A stretch of 64,000 nucleotides of DNA from RECM01 sp047921215 (GTDB lineage Bacteria > Bacteroidota > Rhodothermia > Balneolales > Cyclonatronaceae). The translations under genes were made by a program, and so were the position numbers. Positions 18,024-26,912 of this stretch are shown in pieces (positions within the stretch are counted from its first letter, which is position 1; each line of letters starts with the position of its first letter). The notes below the pieces were generated by a model that had not been told where the DNA came from, ran no database searches, and was given only the letters and a program-made list of their open reading frames with translations. Location of the stretch: contig JBLRWO010000018.1 of assembly GCA_047921215.1 (NCBI GenBank), forward strand, positions 1-64,000. The letters are read 5' to 3'.

Positions 18024-18872
18024 TCAGGAAAAAATGAGCATCCGGTATTCGTCGATCTCCGGGCTCCGCTCCCATTTAAGTTTTCCGGCCGGGGATGATG
18101 CCCTGAGCTCAATTCCCCGCGCCGAGGTGATCACCACCTGGCCGGCTTCTTCAACATCGTCAGGCAGAACAATAACAAGGCAGCCATCCACTTCGCGGAC
18201 CACCGGCAGTTTTGCCGGTACCGGTTCCGCATCGCCGGATGGCTGCATCCCCCATTCTCCCGTCGGTTGACGTTTAATCGAGTACCGGTGATCCGCATTG
18301 CGCAGCACCGGCTCGTACCTGCCCCAGTTTACCGCCCCCAAGGCCTCGTCAACCCGGAATACACCCTTGCCCCGCTCGTCGGTAACAATATCAATTTCGA
18401 GCGCGGGTATGGTAAAGATCACATCACTCATCCTGTCGGGATCCGATGAAATCACATACAACCTGAACAGCCCGGATTCCTCGCCCTGCATAATCCGGGC
18501 AAGTGTCTCATGTTCGGATGAGGCATAGGTGGCAAGATTGGATCCGAAGGCCGGCGCGGCCACCGGCGTCATGGCGGCCAGTACGAGTCCCTCGGGCTCC
18601 GAAAGTTTCAGGTCCGGCAGTACCTGTTCTATGGGCCTGAGCACCATCATGGTCTCTTCCGGGAAAAGCCGGTTGAGATGACGTTCAATGAACCGCTGCC
18701 GTACCGGTTTTACCTCACCGAATATCGTGATAAAATCCCGGTAACTGTCGACAACACCCCTGCACGCGGCGCAAGAAAGCAGATGGTACTGCAGCTGCGT
18801 GGCCATGAACGGATCCAGGCTTTGCGGATTCCGGACAAACCGCAGTATTAAATGATCATCAGGGTGTTTCAA
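18024..18872 (-). CDS. ZAS-type zinc-binding anti-sigma-like protein
   Basis: A 282-residue protein with an N-terminal zinc anti-sigma signature HLLSCAAC (H-x3-C-x2-C, residues 28-35) preceded by HPDDHLILRF. The rest is a beta-rich region with no membrane segment (VIFTIPALEIDIVTDERGKG, GCLVIVLPDDV). ZAS domains bind and silence ECF sigma factors; here the upstream gene is the candidate partner. The only usable start in this frame is TTG at 18872, 57 bases after the upstream gene and with an in-frame stop further upstream. The downstream protease gene follows after 17 bases. The protein has no membrane anchor, unlike many anti-sigma factors; the anchored protease next door may supply membrane contact. 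That last point is inference. Confidence 0.7.
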   Translation of the reverse strand: MKHPDDHLILRFVRNPQSLDPFMATQLQYHLLSCAACRGVVDSYRDFITIFGEVKPVRQRFIERHLNRLFPEETMMVLRPIEQVLPDLKLSEPEGLVLAAMTPVAAPAFGSNLATYASSEHETLARIMQGEESGLFRLYVISSDPDRMSDVIFTIPALEIDIVTDERGKGVFRVDEALGAVNWGRYEPVLRNADHRYSIKRQPTGEWGMQPSGDAEPVPAKLPVVREVDGCLVIVLPDDVEEAGQVVITSARGIELRASSPAGKLKWERSPEIDEYRMLIFS

Positions 18873-18929
18873 TGGATTGCATCACTGTGAATCGTAATCT
18901 GATCTCTACCGTAATTCCTTGCAATGCCA

Positions 18930-19952
18930 CTACGTCACGGAAATCCGGTCCAAATCTTTCCGGTAAAGATGAAGCATCTGGTCGTGGGCCACTTTCACAA
19001 GGTACTCAAGGCTCGACCGGTGCTGTTCATGATAGGTATCTCTTTCCAGATGAATCAGTTTTTGTTTCAAAAAATCATAATAGCTTGTGCGGTTCGAACC
19101 ATTTTCATGGTAACGGGCAATCAGGATTTCCCTGGCACATTCCATGTAGATGAGCCAGGTTTCTGCACTCACTTTTCTGCTTCTCACATAGGTGGCATAC
19201 ATGCGGGGCTCCACCTTTTGCAGTGCATGCCTGACCATTCTTGCGTGATCCTGTTGAACAAGTGGTTCGGGATCAGCGTCGCCCGCGCAGCATTCGGTGT
19301 GGATGTAGGCCGAGCGGATAATGCAGGCAAGATGCGTAAGCGGGATGCATTTCCGGTAGAGGTCCTGATCGGCCAGTATCTGCAGGCAACGCTGCAACAC
19401 ATCGGGCAGAGTGAGGCCGTTTTTAAGACCCGCCGCCAGCCTGGCCTCAAAAAACTCGGGTGGCATCGGCAGCAGTTCAGGGTTGTCGTCTTCGAGCACA
19501 ATCCACAGGGTCCCGGATATCCTCTTCATGGTTACCGGTGCATCCCTGACCGCATTCTTCAGGTTGCGGATGAGCTTGCCCAGCGACGGGTCGTGTTCGC
19601 GTTGTATGCGGAACAGACTGTCGTTCACCTTGCCCATCACCACCCTGTGCACCAGCCCTTCCAATTCATCGTCATCAGGCAGGCTGTTTGTTCCGCTTGT
19701 ATAGGGCGATCGTAAAACGCAGCGGAGTTTATGGAAAACGCCGTTTTCATCCCGTTCGAACAGATCGGCGATACTGTCCCACGCGATTTCATCAATGCTG
19801 AGCCCGGCAAGGCCGTTGATCCTGAAGCCCGACTGCATCTTTTTTTTCAGGCAGGCGGATGCGATGCCGTGGGCATAATAAGCGAATCCGGACGTTGCTT
19901 TGCGCGTCGGCCGGTCGGACAACACTATGTGAAGTACTTTCCCTAATTCCAC
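18930..19952 (-). CDS. unrecognised helical protein, possible divergent sigma factor
   Basis: A 340-residue mostly helical protein and the first gene of a three-gene module. Residues 20-80 (YYAHGIASACLKKKMQ ... LSIDEIAWDSIADLFERD) have the rhythm of sigma region 2 (acidic helix after a basic helix), and SLGKLIRNLKNAVR follows. A clear region 4 helix-turn-helix is not visible. Cysteines occur at CCAG near 225. The anti-sigma-like gene immediately downstream is the main reason to consider a sigma role. The start is GTG at 19952, with CTG just before it also possible; no Shine-Dalgarno is seen. Treat the function as unknown. Confidence 0.5.
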   Translation of the reverse strand: MELGKVLHIVLSDRPTRKATSGFAYYAHGIASACLKKKMQSGFRINGLAGLSIDEIAWDSIADLFERDENGVFHKLRCVLRSPYTSGTNSLPDDDELEGLVHRVVMGKVNDSLFRIQREHDPSLGKLIRNLKNAVRDAPVTMKRISGTLWIVLEDDNPELLPMPPEFFEARLAAGLKNGLTLPDVLQRCLQILADQDLYRKCIPLTHLACIIRSAYIHTECCAGDADPEPLVQQDHARMVRHALQKVEPRMYATYVRSRKVSAETWLIYMECAREILIARYHENGSNRTSYYDFLKQKLIHLERDTYHEQHRSSLEYLVKVAHDQMLHLYRKDLDRISVT

Positions 19953-20175
19953 CAGGCAGATGATTAGACCCTTATTTCCCCGTGAGAGCTTTTTACGAGA
20001 ATTAACATAGTAAAATCGAATCCACCTGAAAAATTAGGAGTTCTTAATTATTCTCGCTCCCGCCACGAAACCCCCGCTAACCCGTTGTGGCACAATGGAA
20101 ATTATTCATTCAAAGACCCGAATCAATCAGGAAAAAAATATCTCTGCATCCATAAATCATTGATTTCCATGCGCA

Positions 20176-20487
20176 TCAGGCAAACTCCTCAACCGCTACC
20201 TGGTAGGCGTGGAGCGGATTGTCGAGGTGCCCCTCGTACTCTTCGTTGTATTTTTTAACCTCGGTAAGGATTTTCGCTACTGTTGCTTCGTCCTGGAAGG
20301 AGAAGAACAGGGTTGAGTAGATGCCCTGATCGCCCTGCGAAAACCAGCTCCGGATATCCGGTTTGTGCTTTTCAGTCCGGAATCCGTACATCTCGGTTTC
20401 ACTGTACACGGGCACGTTGTTGCGTGTCATCATTGCGCGGACTTCATCCGAAAATTCGGCGATGCTCAGTATGATCAGAAGTTTCAT
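20176..20487 (-). CDS. small PII-like protein at the end of the RND operon
   Basis: A 103-residue protein whose beta-alpha-beta-beta-alpha-beta order (KLLIILSIAEFSDEVRAMM, VPVYSETEMYGF, STLFFSFQDEATVAKILTEV, AYQVAVEEF) fits the ferredoxin-like PII/GlnK superfamily, with a possible loop at FRTEKHKPDIRSWFSQ. Small PII-like proteins are known next to RND pumps in this group, but their role there is not established. It lies 198 bases after the pump gene on the same strand. No nucleotide-binding motif can be assigned by eye. Confidence 0.6.
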   Translation of the reverse strand: MKLLIILSIAEFSDEVRAMMTRNNVPVYSETEMYGFRTEKHKPDIRSWFSQGDQGIYSTLFFSFQDEATVAKILTEVKKYNEEYEGHLDNPLHAYQVAVEEFA

Positions 20488-20619
20488 GGTGATGGTGATT
20501 TGATGGTGTGATTTCAGACTTGTGAAAACGTTTTCACCGGCCAGCGATGGTTATTTTATGGTTCAAATGCTTCATGTGAGCGAATTTTTCCGGTTTAAGC
20601 TTTTCTTTTGAGTTTTCAA

Positions 20620-20716
20620 CATGCTTCTGCCCTGTTTTTGACCTTATCGTATGTTTTTTCGCTCTTGCAGTCTGAGTCTGAATATTTAACCTGCATTTGC
20701 CCTGTTTTTGACCATA
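20620..20716. repeat. duplicated 3' end of the RND pump gene
   Basis: A 27-base segment at 20690-20716, covering the last codons and stop of the pump gene, recurs at 20620-20646 with 23 of 27 bases identical (core TGCCCTGTTTTTGACC). The period is 70 bases. On the minus strand the downstream copy still reads KVKNRAEAC and then a stop, mirroring MVKNRANAG of the gene. Confidence 0.75.
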
Positions 20717-23700
20717 AAGTAGATCAGCGGAACGGTTACCAGCGTAAGCGCGGTGGATGCAATCGCCCCGCCCATCAGTGATATGGCCAGTCCCTGAAAG
20801 ATCGGGTCAAAGAGGATGACGATGGCGCCGATTACAACGGTACCGGCCGTAAGCAGGATCGGCATCGTTCGCACCGCCCCGGCTTCCACGACGGCATCCT
20901 GCAGGGAATTGCCCGCATTCAGGCTGATCTGGATGAAATCGATCAGCAGAACGGAGTTCCGCACCATAATACCGGCGAGTGCAATCAGGCCGATCATCGA
21001 GGTGGCCGTGAAGAATGCCCCCACCAGCCAGTGGCCCACAAGAATACCGATCAGTGACAACGGGATGGCAATCATCATGATTATGGGTACCCCGAAATCC
21101 TGGAACCACCCGACTATCAGGATGTAGATGATGATGAGCACCACGGCAAAGGCGATGCCCAGGTCACGGAATACTTCAAAGGTGATCTGCCATTCGCCGT
21201 CCCACTTTACGGTCACGTTTTCGCTTGTGAACGGCTGCCCGGCAAACTGCTGCACAAGGCTGTATCCGGCCGGCAGCTGAATCTGATCTATCGCATCCTT
21301 TGAATCCAGGATGGCATAGACCGGGCTTTCGATCTGTCCGGCAACTTCTGCCGTCACATACACGACCCGGCGCTGGTTTTTACGGTGGATGCTCTTTTCG
21401 AGCGTCCGCTCCTCCTGCTGGATCAGATCACCCACGGGTACCATGGCCCCGGTGCGTGACTGTACATGCAGGCCGCCCAGCTGCCGGACCCCGGAACGAT
21501 CGGATTCATCCAGCTTCATTTTTATCGGGATCAGCGAGGCCTCATTTTCATTGTAAAGCGAGCTTACCGGATGCTGACCCAGCACCATCCCGAGCGATTG
21601 GGACACCTGGTTCGGCATCACTCCGGCCATGGCCGCTTTCTCCCTCTGCACCCTGAAGCGGTACTCAACCTGCTCATCTTCCACCATCCAGTCGATATCC
21701 ACAATGCCGGGCGTTGCGGCAAAAATATTCTTGATCTGCTGGCCGATTTCACGCTGCATCGCCAGATCGGGGCCATATACTTCCGCCACAAGGGTCGACA
21801 TAACGGGCGGCCCGGGAGGCACTTCCACCACTTTTACATTGGCATTGTACTTGTCGCCGACGCTCTGGACCAGAGGCCGGATGCGCTTGGCGATGTCGTG
21901 GCTCTGGTCGGACCGCAGACTTTTGTCCACCAGGTTCACCTGGATGTCGGCAATGTTGGATGTCTGCCGCATGTCGTAGCTGCGCACCAATCCATTGAAG
22001 TTGATCGGGGCGTTCGTTCCGGAGTAAATCTGGTAGTCGTACACTTCAGGAATGTCAAGCAGGACCAGCCCGACTTCCTGGGCAACGGCCTCGGTCCGCT
22101 CAAGGGTTGTCCCCTCCGGCATGTCGATAATCAGCTGGATCTCATTTTTGTTGTCGAAGGGCAGCATCTTCACTTCAACCCACCGGAAATAGAAGAGCAG
22201 CAGCGTTGCGAGCAGTATGAAGGTGGTCCCGAGCAGGAACGTCCAGCGTTTCCAGGTGCTCTCCATGAGCGGGCGCATGGTTTTGTTGTAGAGTCTGAAA
22301 ATAATGGTTTCTTCCAGCTTATAGGCCCTGCCGGCTTTGCTGCCCGACTGGACCCGTGCCGCTCGCAGCAGCCGGTATCCCAGCCACGGGGTGGCGATCA
22401 GGGAGACAATCAGCGACAGGATCATCGCAACGGTGGCGCCAATGGCTATCGGGCTCATATAGGGCCCCATCAGACCGGATACAAACGCCATCGGAATAAC
22501 GGCCGCAATAACAGTTAGCGTGGCAAGGATGGTCGGGTTGCCCACCTCGTTAATCGCGTAAATGGCCGCCTGTTTGAACGGCAGGTTCCTCATCTTGAAG
22601 TGGCGGTGCATATTTTCTGCCACGATGATGGAGTTGTCTACCACAATACCGGTTACAAACACCAGCGCAAACAGGGTGATCCGGTTGAGGGTGTAATCGT
22701 ACATGAAATAGAAGAAAAGCGTAAGTGCAAAGGTGATCGGCACAGAGATAAAGACCACCAGGGCCCCACGCCAGCCCATGGCCAGAAATACGACAAACGA
22801 TACGGCAAGTACGGCCACCACCAGGTGGACGAGAAGCGTATTCACCTTTTCGGTCGCCGTTTCGCCGTAATTCCGTGTGGTTTCAACCCGGATGTCGGCT
22901 GTGATGACCGATCCGCTGAGGGTCTCAATCATCTCATCAATCTGCGAAGCAATCATCATGGCATCGGCTCCCTGGCGCTTGGCCACCGATATGGAAACCG
23001 CAGGATAGGAGGTTCCGGCGTCAAGGTACTTTTCCTTTGCGGAAACAGGTCCGGGGATGTAGGAGACGTAGTTTGCCGGTTCACCGGGGCCGTCTGTGAT
23101 CTCTGCAACATCCCTGAGCAGGACCGGGGCACCATTACGGACATCCACAACAAGGGAGGCCACATCAGCGGCCGTTTCAAGAAAACTGCCGGTCTGCACC
23201 AGGATCTCCTGATCGTTCTGCGTAAATGAGCCGGACCGGAACTCGCTGTTTGCAGCCTGAATGGTCTGGGCCAGCCGCAGCGGATCAATCATCATCGAGG
23301 CCATCTTCTGCTTGTCGAGGATGATCTGTATGGTACGCGACCGTCCGCCGTGGATTTTGGTATCAGCCACATCTGTAATGGATTTTATTTCATGATCCAG
23401 CTCCTGGGCCACCCGGCGGATCTGGTAGTCATCGTCCGTGTCACTCCACAGGGTGAGGGTTACGATTGGCACATCGTTTATCGACCTGGTTTTGATAAGC
23501 GGCATGGTTACCGGTTCCGGTTTGGTATCCATGAATTTCATCACCTCGTTGTAGAGGCGAACAAGGCTCTGTTCAACATTCTGCCCCACATAGAACCGGG
23601 CGGAAACCATCGCCATTTCCGGCATGGATGCGGAGTACACATATTCCACTCCCGAGATGTTGGAGAGAATTTTCTCAAGCGGTATGGATATCCTGTTTTC

Positions 23701-23892
23701 AACTTCCTGCGGAGATGCGCCCGGGTATCCGACAAAAATATCGGCCATTGGCACGTCGATCTGGGGTTCCTCTTCGCTCGGTGTAAGCCATACGCCGTAC
23801 ACGCCGATGGCCAGGAAGGCGATCATCAGCAGCACTGTGAGCTTCGAGTCGATGAACGCCTGTGCAATATTACCTGCTAATCCGGTTTTCAT
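20686..23892 (-). CDS. RND-family efflux pump, inner-membrane subunit
   Basis: A proton-driven tripartite efflux pump of 1,068 residues, the normal RND length. It has TM1 near 16-36, then the porter domain starting EEEPQIDVPMADIFVGYPGA. The TM4 relay GIVVDNSIIVAENMHRHF has Asp-Asn rather than the Asp-Asp of AcrB. A second six-helix bundle includes FRDLGIAFAVVLIIIYILIV and ends in ALTLVTVPLIYFMVKN. It is closer to AcrB/multidrug-like sequences than to metal CusA by eye, and the substrate is unknown. It follows the fusion-protein gene after 214 bases, a gap filled by a dispersed repeat. Its linkage to an ArsR-rhodanese regulator suggests a role tied to sulfur compounds or thiol stress. Confidence 0.9.
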   Translation of the reverse strand: MKTGLAGNIAQAFIDSKLTVLLMIAFLAIGVYGVWLTPSEEEPQIDVPMADIFVGYPGASPQEVENRISIPLEKILSNISGVEYVYSASMPEMAMVSARFYVGQNVEQSLVRLYNEVMKFMDTKPEPVTMPLIKTRSINDVPIVTLTLWSDTDDDYQIRRVAQELDHEIKSITDVADTKIHGGRSRTIQIILDKQKMASMMIDPLRLAQTIQAANSEFRSGSFTQNDQEILVQTGSFLETAADVASLVVDVRNGAPVLLRDVAEITDGPGEPANYVSYIPGPVSAKEKYLDAGTSYPAVSISVAKRQGADAMMIASQIDEMIETLSGSVITADIRVETTRNYGETATEKVNTLLVHLVVAVLAVSFVVFLAMGWRGALVVFISVPITFALTLFFYFMYDYTLNRITLFALVFVTGIVVDNSIIVAENMHRHFKMRNLPFKQAAIYAINEVGNPTILATLTVIAAVIPMAFVSGLMGPYMSPIAIGATVAMILSLIVSLIATPWLGYRLLRAARVQSGSKAGRAYKLEETIIFRLYNKTMRPLMESTWKRWTFLLGTTFILLATLLLFYFRWVEVKMLPFDNKNEIQLIIDMPEGTTLERTEAVAQEVGLVLLDIPEVYDYQIYSGTNAPINFNGLVRSYDMRQTSNIADIQVNLVDKSLRSDQSHDIAKRIRPLVQSVGDKYNANVKVVEVPPGPPVMSTLVAEVYGPDLAMQREIGQQIKNIFAATPGIVDIDWMVEDEQVEYRFRVQREKAAMAGVMPNQVSQSLGMVLGQHPVSSLYNENEASLIPIKMKLDESDRSGVRQLGGLHVQSRTGAMVPVGDLIQQEERTLEKSIHRKNQRRVVYVTAEVAGQIESPVYAILDSKDAIDQIQLPAGYSLVQQFAGQPFTSENVTVKWDGEWQITFEVFRDLGIAFAVVLIIIYILIVGWFQDFGVPIIMMIAIPLSLIGILVGHWLVGAFFTATSMIGLIALAGIMVRNSVLLIDFIQISLNAGNSLQDAVVEAGAVRTMPILLTAGTVVIGAIVILFDPIFQGLAISLMGGAIASTALTLVTVPLIYFMVKNRANAG

Positions 23893-24001
23893 TAAATTCT
23901 GTTTCGATTAATATTTTCTTGAATGTCGATGTGAGCAATTAATTTCACAATTTTGGGAGATGACGACGGTTGGGATGACAATGGTTGGGAGATGACAACG
24001 A

Positions 24002-24070
24002 CGGTGCTGTCAGAATGCTTTGAATTAGGGAACAAGTGAACATGTGAACATGTGAACTGCGAAGTGGTTT
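24002..24070. repeat. dispersed intergenic repeat, copy A
   Basis: A 69-base segment between the fusion-protein and pump genes. It matches 60617-60685 (copy B) at roughly 87% by eye, both containing ATGCTTTGAAT, AGGGAACA, GAACATGTGAACA and TGAACTGCGAAGTG. Diverged relatives lie at 53790-53850 and near 12500 and 32925. There is no coding potential, and its origin is unknown. Confidence 0.8.
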
Positions 24071-24106
24071 GACAGGCAGTGTCAGTGTGGATGACAATGC
24101 AGGCAA

Positions 24107-25192
24107 CTATCTCACGCTGAGCGGCTGGCCCTGGCGGATGGACTGGCCGGGGGCGTATACATATTGTTCATCGGGTTTTAAACCGGTCAGCACTTCAACC
24201 TGGTCGCCTGATCGGTCGCCGAGGCGGACCCATCGCAGTATGGCACGGTTGTTGTCGGAGACGGTATAAATTCCGGTGAGCTGCCCGCGCTCAACAATGG
24301 CGTTTGCGGGGATGTAGAGACTTTCGGTCTGGTCGAGGTTCATCCGGACTTTTGCGAACATCCCCACTTTCAGCTTCGAGGCGATTTCAGGATCGATAAT
24401 GACAGCTTCGATGGAGAACTGACGGCTCATCGGGTCGGCCGCACTGCTGATTGCGGTGAGCCGCGCCGGGGCGTTTTCAATACCGGCCGAGGAGACGGAT
24501 ATCAGTACGGTTGAACCCTCTTCAATCTGCGAAATCCGGTTCTCTGAAACCGCAGCCGTGATTTTGACCGAGCCGGGATCCGAAACGGAAACCAGCGGAT
24601 GGCCCGGTGAAGCCATATCACCTTCGGAGACAAACTTGCGGCTTACAATTCCGTCAAACGGTGCCCGGATCACGGTGTAGGCAAGCATCTCGTTCACTTC
24701 GTTCAGCCGTGCGTTCAGGGCTTCCATGTTCGCTTTTGCGATTTCATACATCGTGGATATGTCGTCGAGCTCTTTCGATGTGGCGCTCTCGTCGGCATAG
24801 AGATTCCTGATTCGGTTAACATTTTTCTCCGTGTTTTCCAGGTTTGCACGGGCCTGAACCATGTTTGCTTCCAGCTGCGATTTCTGAGCCAGGATCTGGT
24901 CATCCTTAATCCTGACCAGCAGATCCCCTTTTCTAACACGGTCCCCGACCGTAACGGGGACATCGGTTACCGTTCCCATTACAATGGTGCTGAGGTTCGC
25001 CTGGCTGTTGCTTTCTACCTGTGCCGGAAAGACCACTTCAGCAAGTGAAGCGGAAGATGCCGCTGTTCTGAGTTCGACTTCAATTCTGTTCTGTTCAGTA
25101 ACCGCCGGTTCGTCGGATCCGCATCCTGCCATCAGAGCTGCGACAAAAAGCAGCATCACTGTTACTGAAATCGGTTTGAAGGTTTTGTTCAT
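24107..25192 (-). CDS. RND periplasmic membrane fusion protein (lipoprotein)
   Basis: The adaptor linking the RND pump to TolC. A lipobox VAALMAGC gives a lipid-anchored Cys near residue 24. Next come a lipoyl half (VVFPAQVESNSQANLSTIVM and GTVTDVPVTVGDRVRKGDLL), an alpha-hairpin (about 105-175) and beta-barrel and membrane-proximal domains (KVGMFAKVRMNLDQTESLYI). ATG at 25192 (361 residues) is preferred over 25234: AGGA lies five bases upstream, the signal peptide then starts correctly, and overlap with the TolC gene disappears (13-base gap). Confidence 0.9.
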   Translation of the reverse strand: MNKTFKPISVTVMLLFVAALMAGCGSDEPAVTEQNRIEVELRTAASSASLAEVVFPAQVESNSQANLSTIVMGTVTDVPVTVGDRVRKGDLLVRIKDDQILAQKSQLEANMVQARANLENTEKNVNRIRNLYADESATSKELDDISTMYEIAKANMEALNARLNEVNEMLAYTVIRAPFDGIVSRKFVSEGDMASPGHPLVSVSDPGSVKITAAVSENRISQIEEGSTVLISVSSAGIENAPARLTAISSAADPMSRQFSIEAVIIDPEIASKLKVGMFAKVRMNLDQTESLYIPANAIVERGQLTGIYTVSDNNRAILRWVRLGDRSGDQVEVLTGLKPDEQYVYAPGQSIRQGQPLSVR

Positions 25193-25205
25193 TATCCTGA
25201 TCATT

Positions 25206-26576
25206 TTAAGGTTGGTTGGTAAAATTCTGTTCAAGAAGCATCTCCAGCGCGGCGATACTCATATTGTACTGGTAGAGGGCCATCACATTTTTCAGCCGGG
25301 ATTCGGCCAGCTTCGTTTCGGCTTCAAGCAGATCGGTTGTGCGCTCCATCCCCTCCCTGTATCTGTTCGACCTGATTTTTACATCCTCGGTCGACTGGCT
25401 GATAGCCTCCCGGGTCAGTTCAAGCTCTTTTTCGGCATGCTGAAGGGTGCGATAAGCGTTCCGCACGCTATTTTCCATCTCAAAAAGGTGGCTCTGCTGC
25501 ATGCTTTTCGCTTTTTTAAGGTCTGCCCGCGCCTCCATGATTTTGCCTGCCTGGCTGAATCCTGAGAAGATATTCCACCTCAGGTTTGCCCCGATCATGT
25601 ACGAGTTCGCACCGAAGCCGGCAAAACCGGAATCGTTGTATTCGTAGCTTCCGAACAGGTTGATTTTCGGCAAAAAGCTGAATCTGGCCGATCGGGCCAT
25701 TTGTCCTGCCGCCTGTACGCGGTAATCAACCGCCCGGGTCTGGGCATTATTTACCCTGATATTGATGAGATCTGAAGGGATGTTGACCCCCTCCGTAATC
25801 TGAAGGCTTTCGGTTGGAACCACGGCCACCGTGCCACTCAGGCCCAGCAGCAGGGCCATCTCCTGCCGCACGTTTTCAAGCTGATTTTCAGTCTGGATCT
25901 TCCGGCTTTCCATTTCCAGCTCATACACCCTCGATGCCAGGAAATCCTGCCTGCTGATCAGGCCCTCTTCAAAGAAATTCAGTGCCTGACGGCGGTGTTC
26001 CGCGGCCGTTTTCAGTGCTGATTCAAGCACTTCGAGCTGCCGCGTATGCAGCAGTAAACTGTAGTACTGGTTGCGCACCTGGTACCGGATGTAATTTCTT
26101 GTCCCCTGAAGCTGCTCACCGGCCGAATTCAGCTGGCTTTTCACCGCCCCGCGCTGCATCATCATATCCGGATTGAACAGCGGCTGGCGCAACTCGAATT
26201 TTGCGCTGTAATTTTCATACGCATCCGGGTCATTCAGCAGGGCCGGATTGAAATCCTGCTGGGAAACAACTTCCTGTTTCAATTTGAACCCGAACACATT
26301 CAGGGGATCGGTCGTGGAAACCGCGTTGTATTCAAACGAAAGCTGCGGCAGAAAAACCGCGTTCGTCTGCCGGTACTGTGCCCGTGTCTTTTCAATGTCG
26401 AATTGTGCCTGTTCTATGGCAAAATTCTGCTCCAGCGCGATTTCAACGGCCTCCTTAAGAGACAGGGACAGCGTGGCACCGTCTTCCGTCACTGTCTGTG
26501 CCGTTAGCCGGGCAGGTGCCAGAAACAACACGGCAAGCAGATATACCATGGGTATAAATGAACGTTTCAATTTCAT
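25206..26576 (-). CDS. TolC-family outer-membrane efflux protein
   Basis: A 456-residue outer-membrane channel. It has a signal peptide (MVYLLAVLFLAPARLTAQ) and two structurally repeated halves with long helices (LSLKEAVEIALEQNFAIEQAQ in the first, KIMEARADLKKAKSMQQS in the second) and strand pieces such as RWNIFSGFSQAGK. It lies between the DUF2892 gene (87-base gap) and the fusion-protein gene (13-base gap), in operon order outer channel, adaptor, pump. Confidence 0.92.
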   Translation of the reverse strand: MKLKRSFIPMVYLLAVLFLAPARLTAQTVTEDGATLSLSLKEAVEIALEQNFAIEQAQFDIEKTRAQYRQTNAVFLPQLSFEYNAVSTTDPLNVFGFKLKQEVVSQQDFNPALLNDPDAYENYSAKFELRQPLFNPDMMMQRGAVKSQLNSAGEQLQGTRNYIRYQVRNQYYSLLLHTRQLEVLESALKTAAEHRRQALNFFEEGLISRQDFLASRVYELEMESRKIQTENQLENVRQEMALLLGLSGTVAVVPTESLQITEGVNIPSDLINIRVNNAQTRAVDYRVQAAGQMARSARFSFLPKINLFGSYEYNDSGFAGFGANSYMIGANLRWNIFSGFSQAGKIMEARADLKKAKSMQQSHLFEMENSVRNAYRTLQHAEKELELTREAISQSTEDVKIRSNRYREGMERTTDLLEAETKLAESRLKNVMALYQYNMSIAALEMLLEQNFTNQP

Positions 26577-26663
26577 TTCAGTCTGTAAATATTAAGTATT
26601 TGAGGGGTTTTTACTTCCTGCACTCCGCCCGGACTCCCGGTGGAATCTGCAGGTCCGGCAGGC

Positions 26664-26861
26664 CTAATTTTTGAACCCGAGATTGTATTTTTTAATGACA
26701 CTCTCGGCAAAACACCAGTTTGTAAAAGCGGATTGTATCAGGTTCAGCCCTACAAACAGTGTTACCAGAAGCCAGTATGATGATCCAAAGAAGGCCAGAA
26801 GCAAACTGCCGGTAATCATGCTTCCTGCAAGTAGTCTGATGGTTCTTTTATTGCCATCCAT
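26664..26861 (-). CDS. DUF2892-type small inner-membrane protein
   Basis: 65 residues with two predicted helices (LLAGSMITGSLLLAFFG and YWLLVTLFVGLNLIQSAF) followed by a short cytoplasmic tail. This matches the YgaP-type DUF2892 membrane domain, which occurs fused or adjacent to rhodanese domains. Here the rhodanese is carried by the regulator two genes upstream. The single Cys in NWCFAES sits where DUF2892 proteins often have one. The role is unknown. Confidence 0.8.
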   Translation of the reverse strand: MDGNKRTIRLLAGSMITGSLLLAFFGSSYWLLVTLFVGLNLIQSAFTNWCFAESVIKKYNLGFKN

Positions 26862-26912
26862 AGAATAACCGGGTTGTATGTTCTCGTTAGTAGTATGTTT
26901 TCGTTAACTGAA

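Noticed and set aside
20686..23892. Assignment of the RND pump as a metal (CusA/CzcA) exporter
   Set aside because: No metal-binding Met or His clusters are evident, the start EEEPQIDVP differs from CusA/CzcA, and the operon regulator carries a rhodanese in place of a metal motif.
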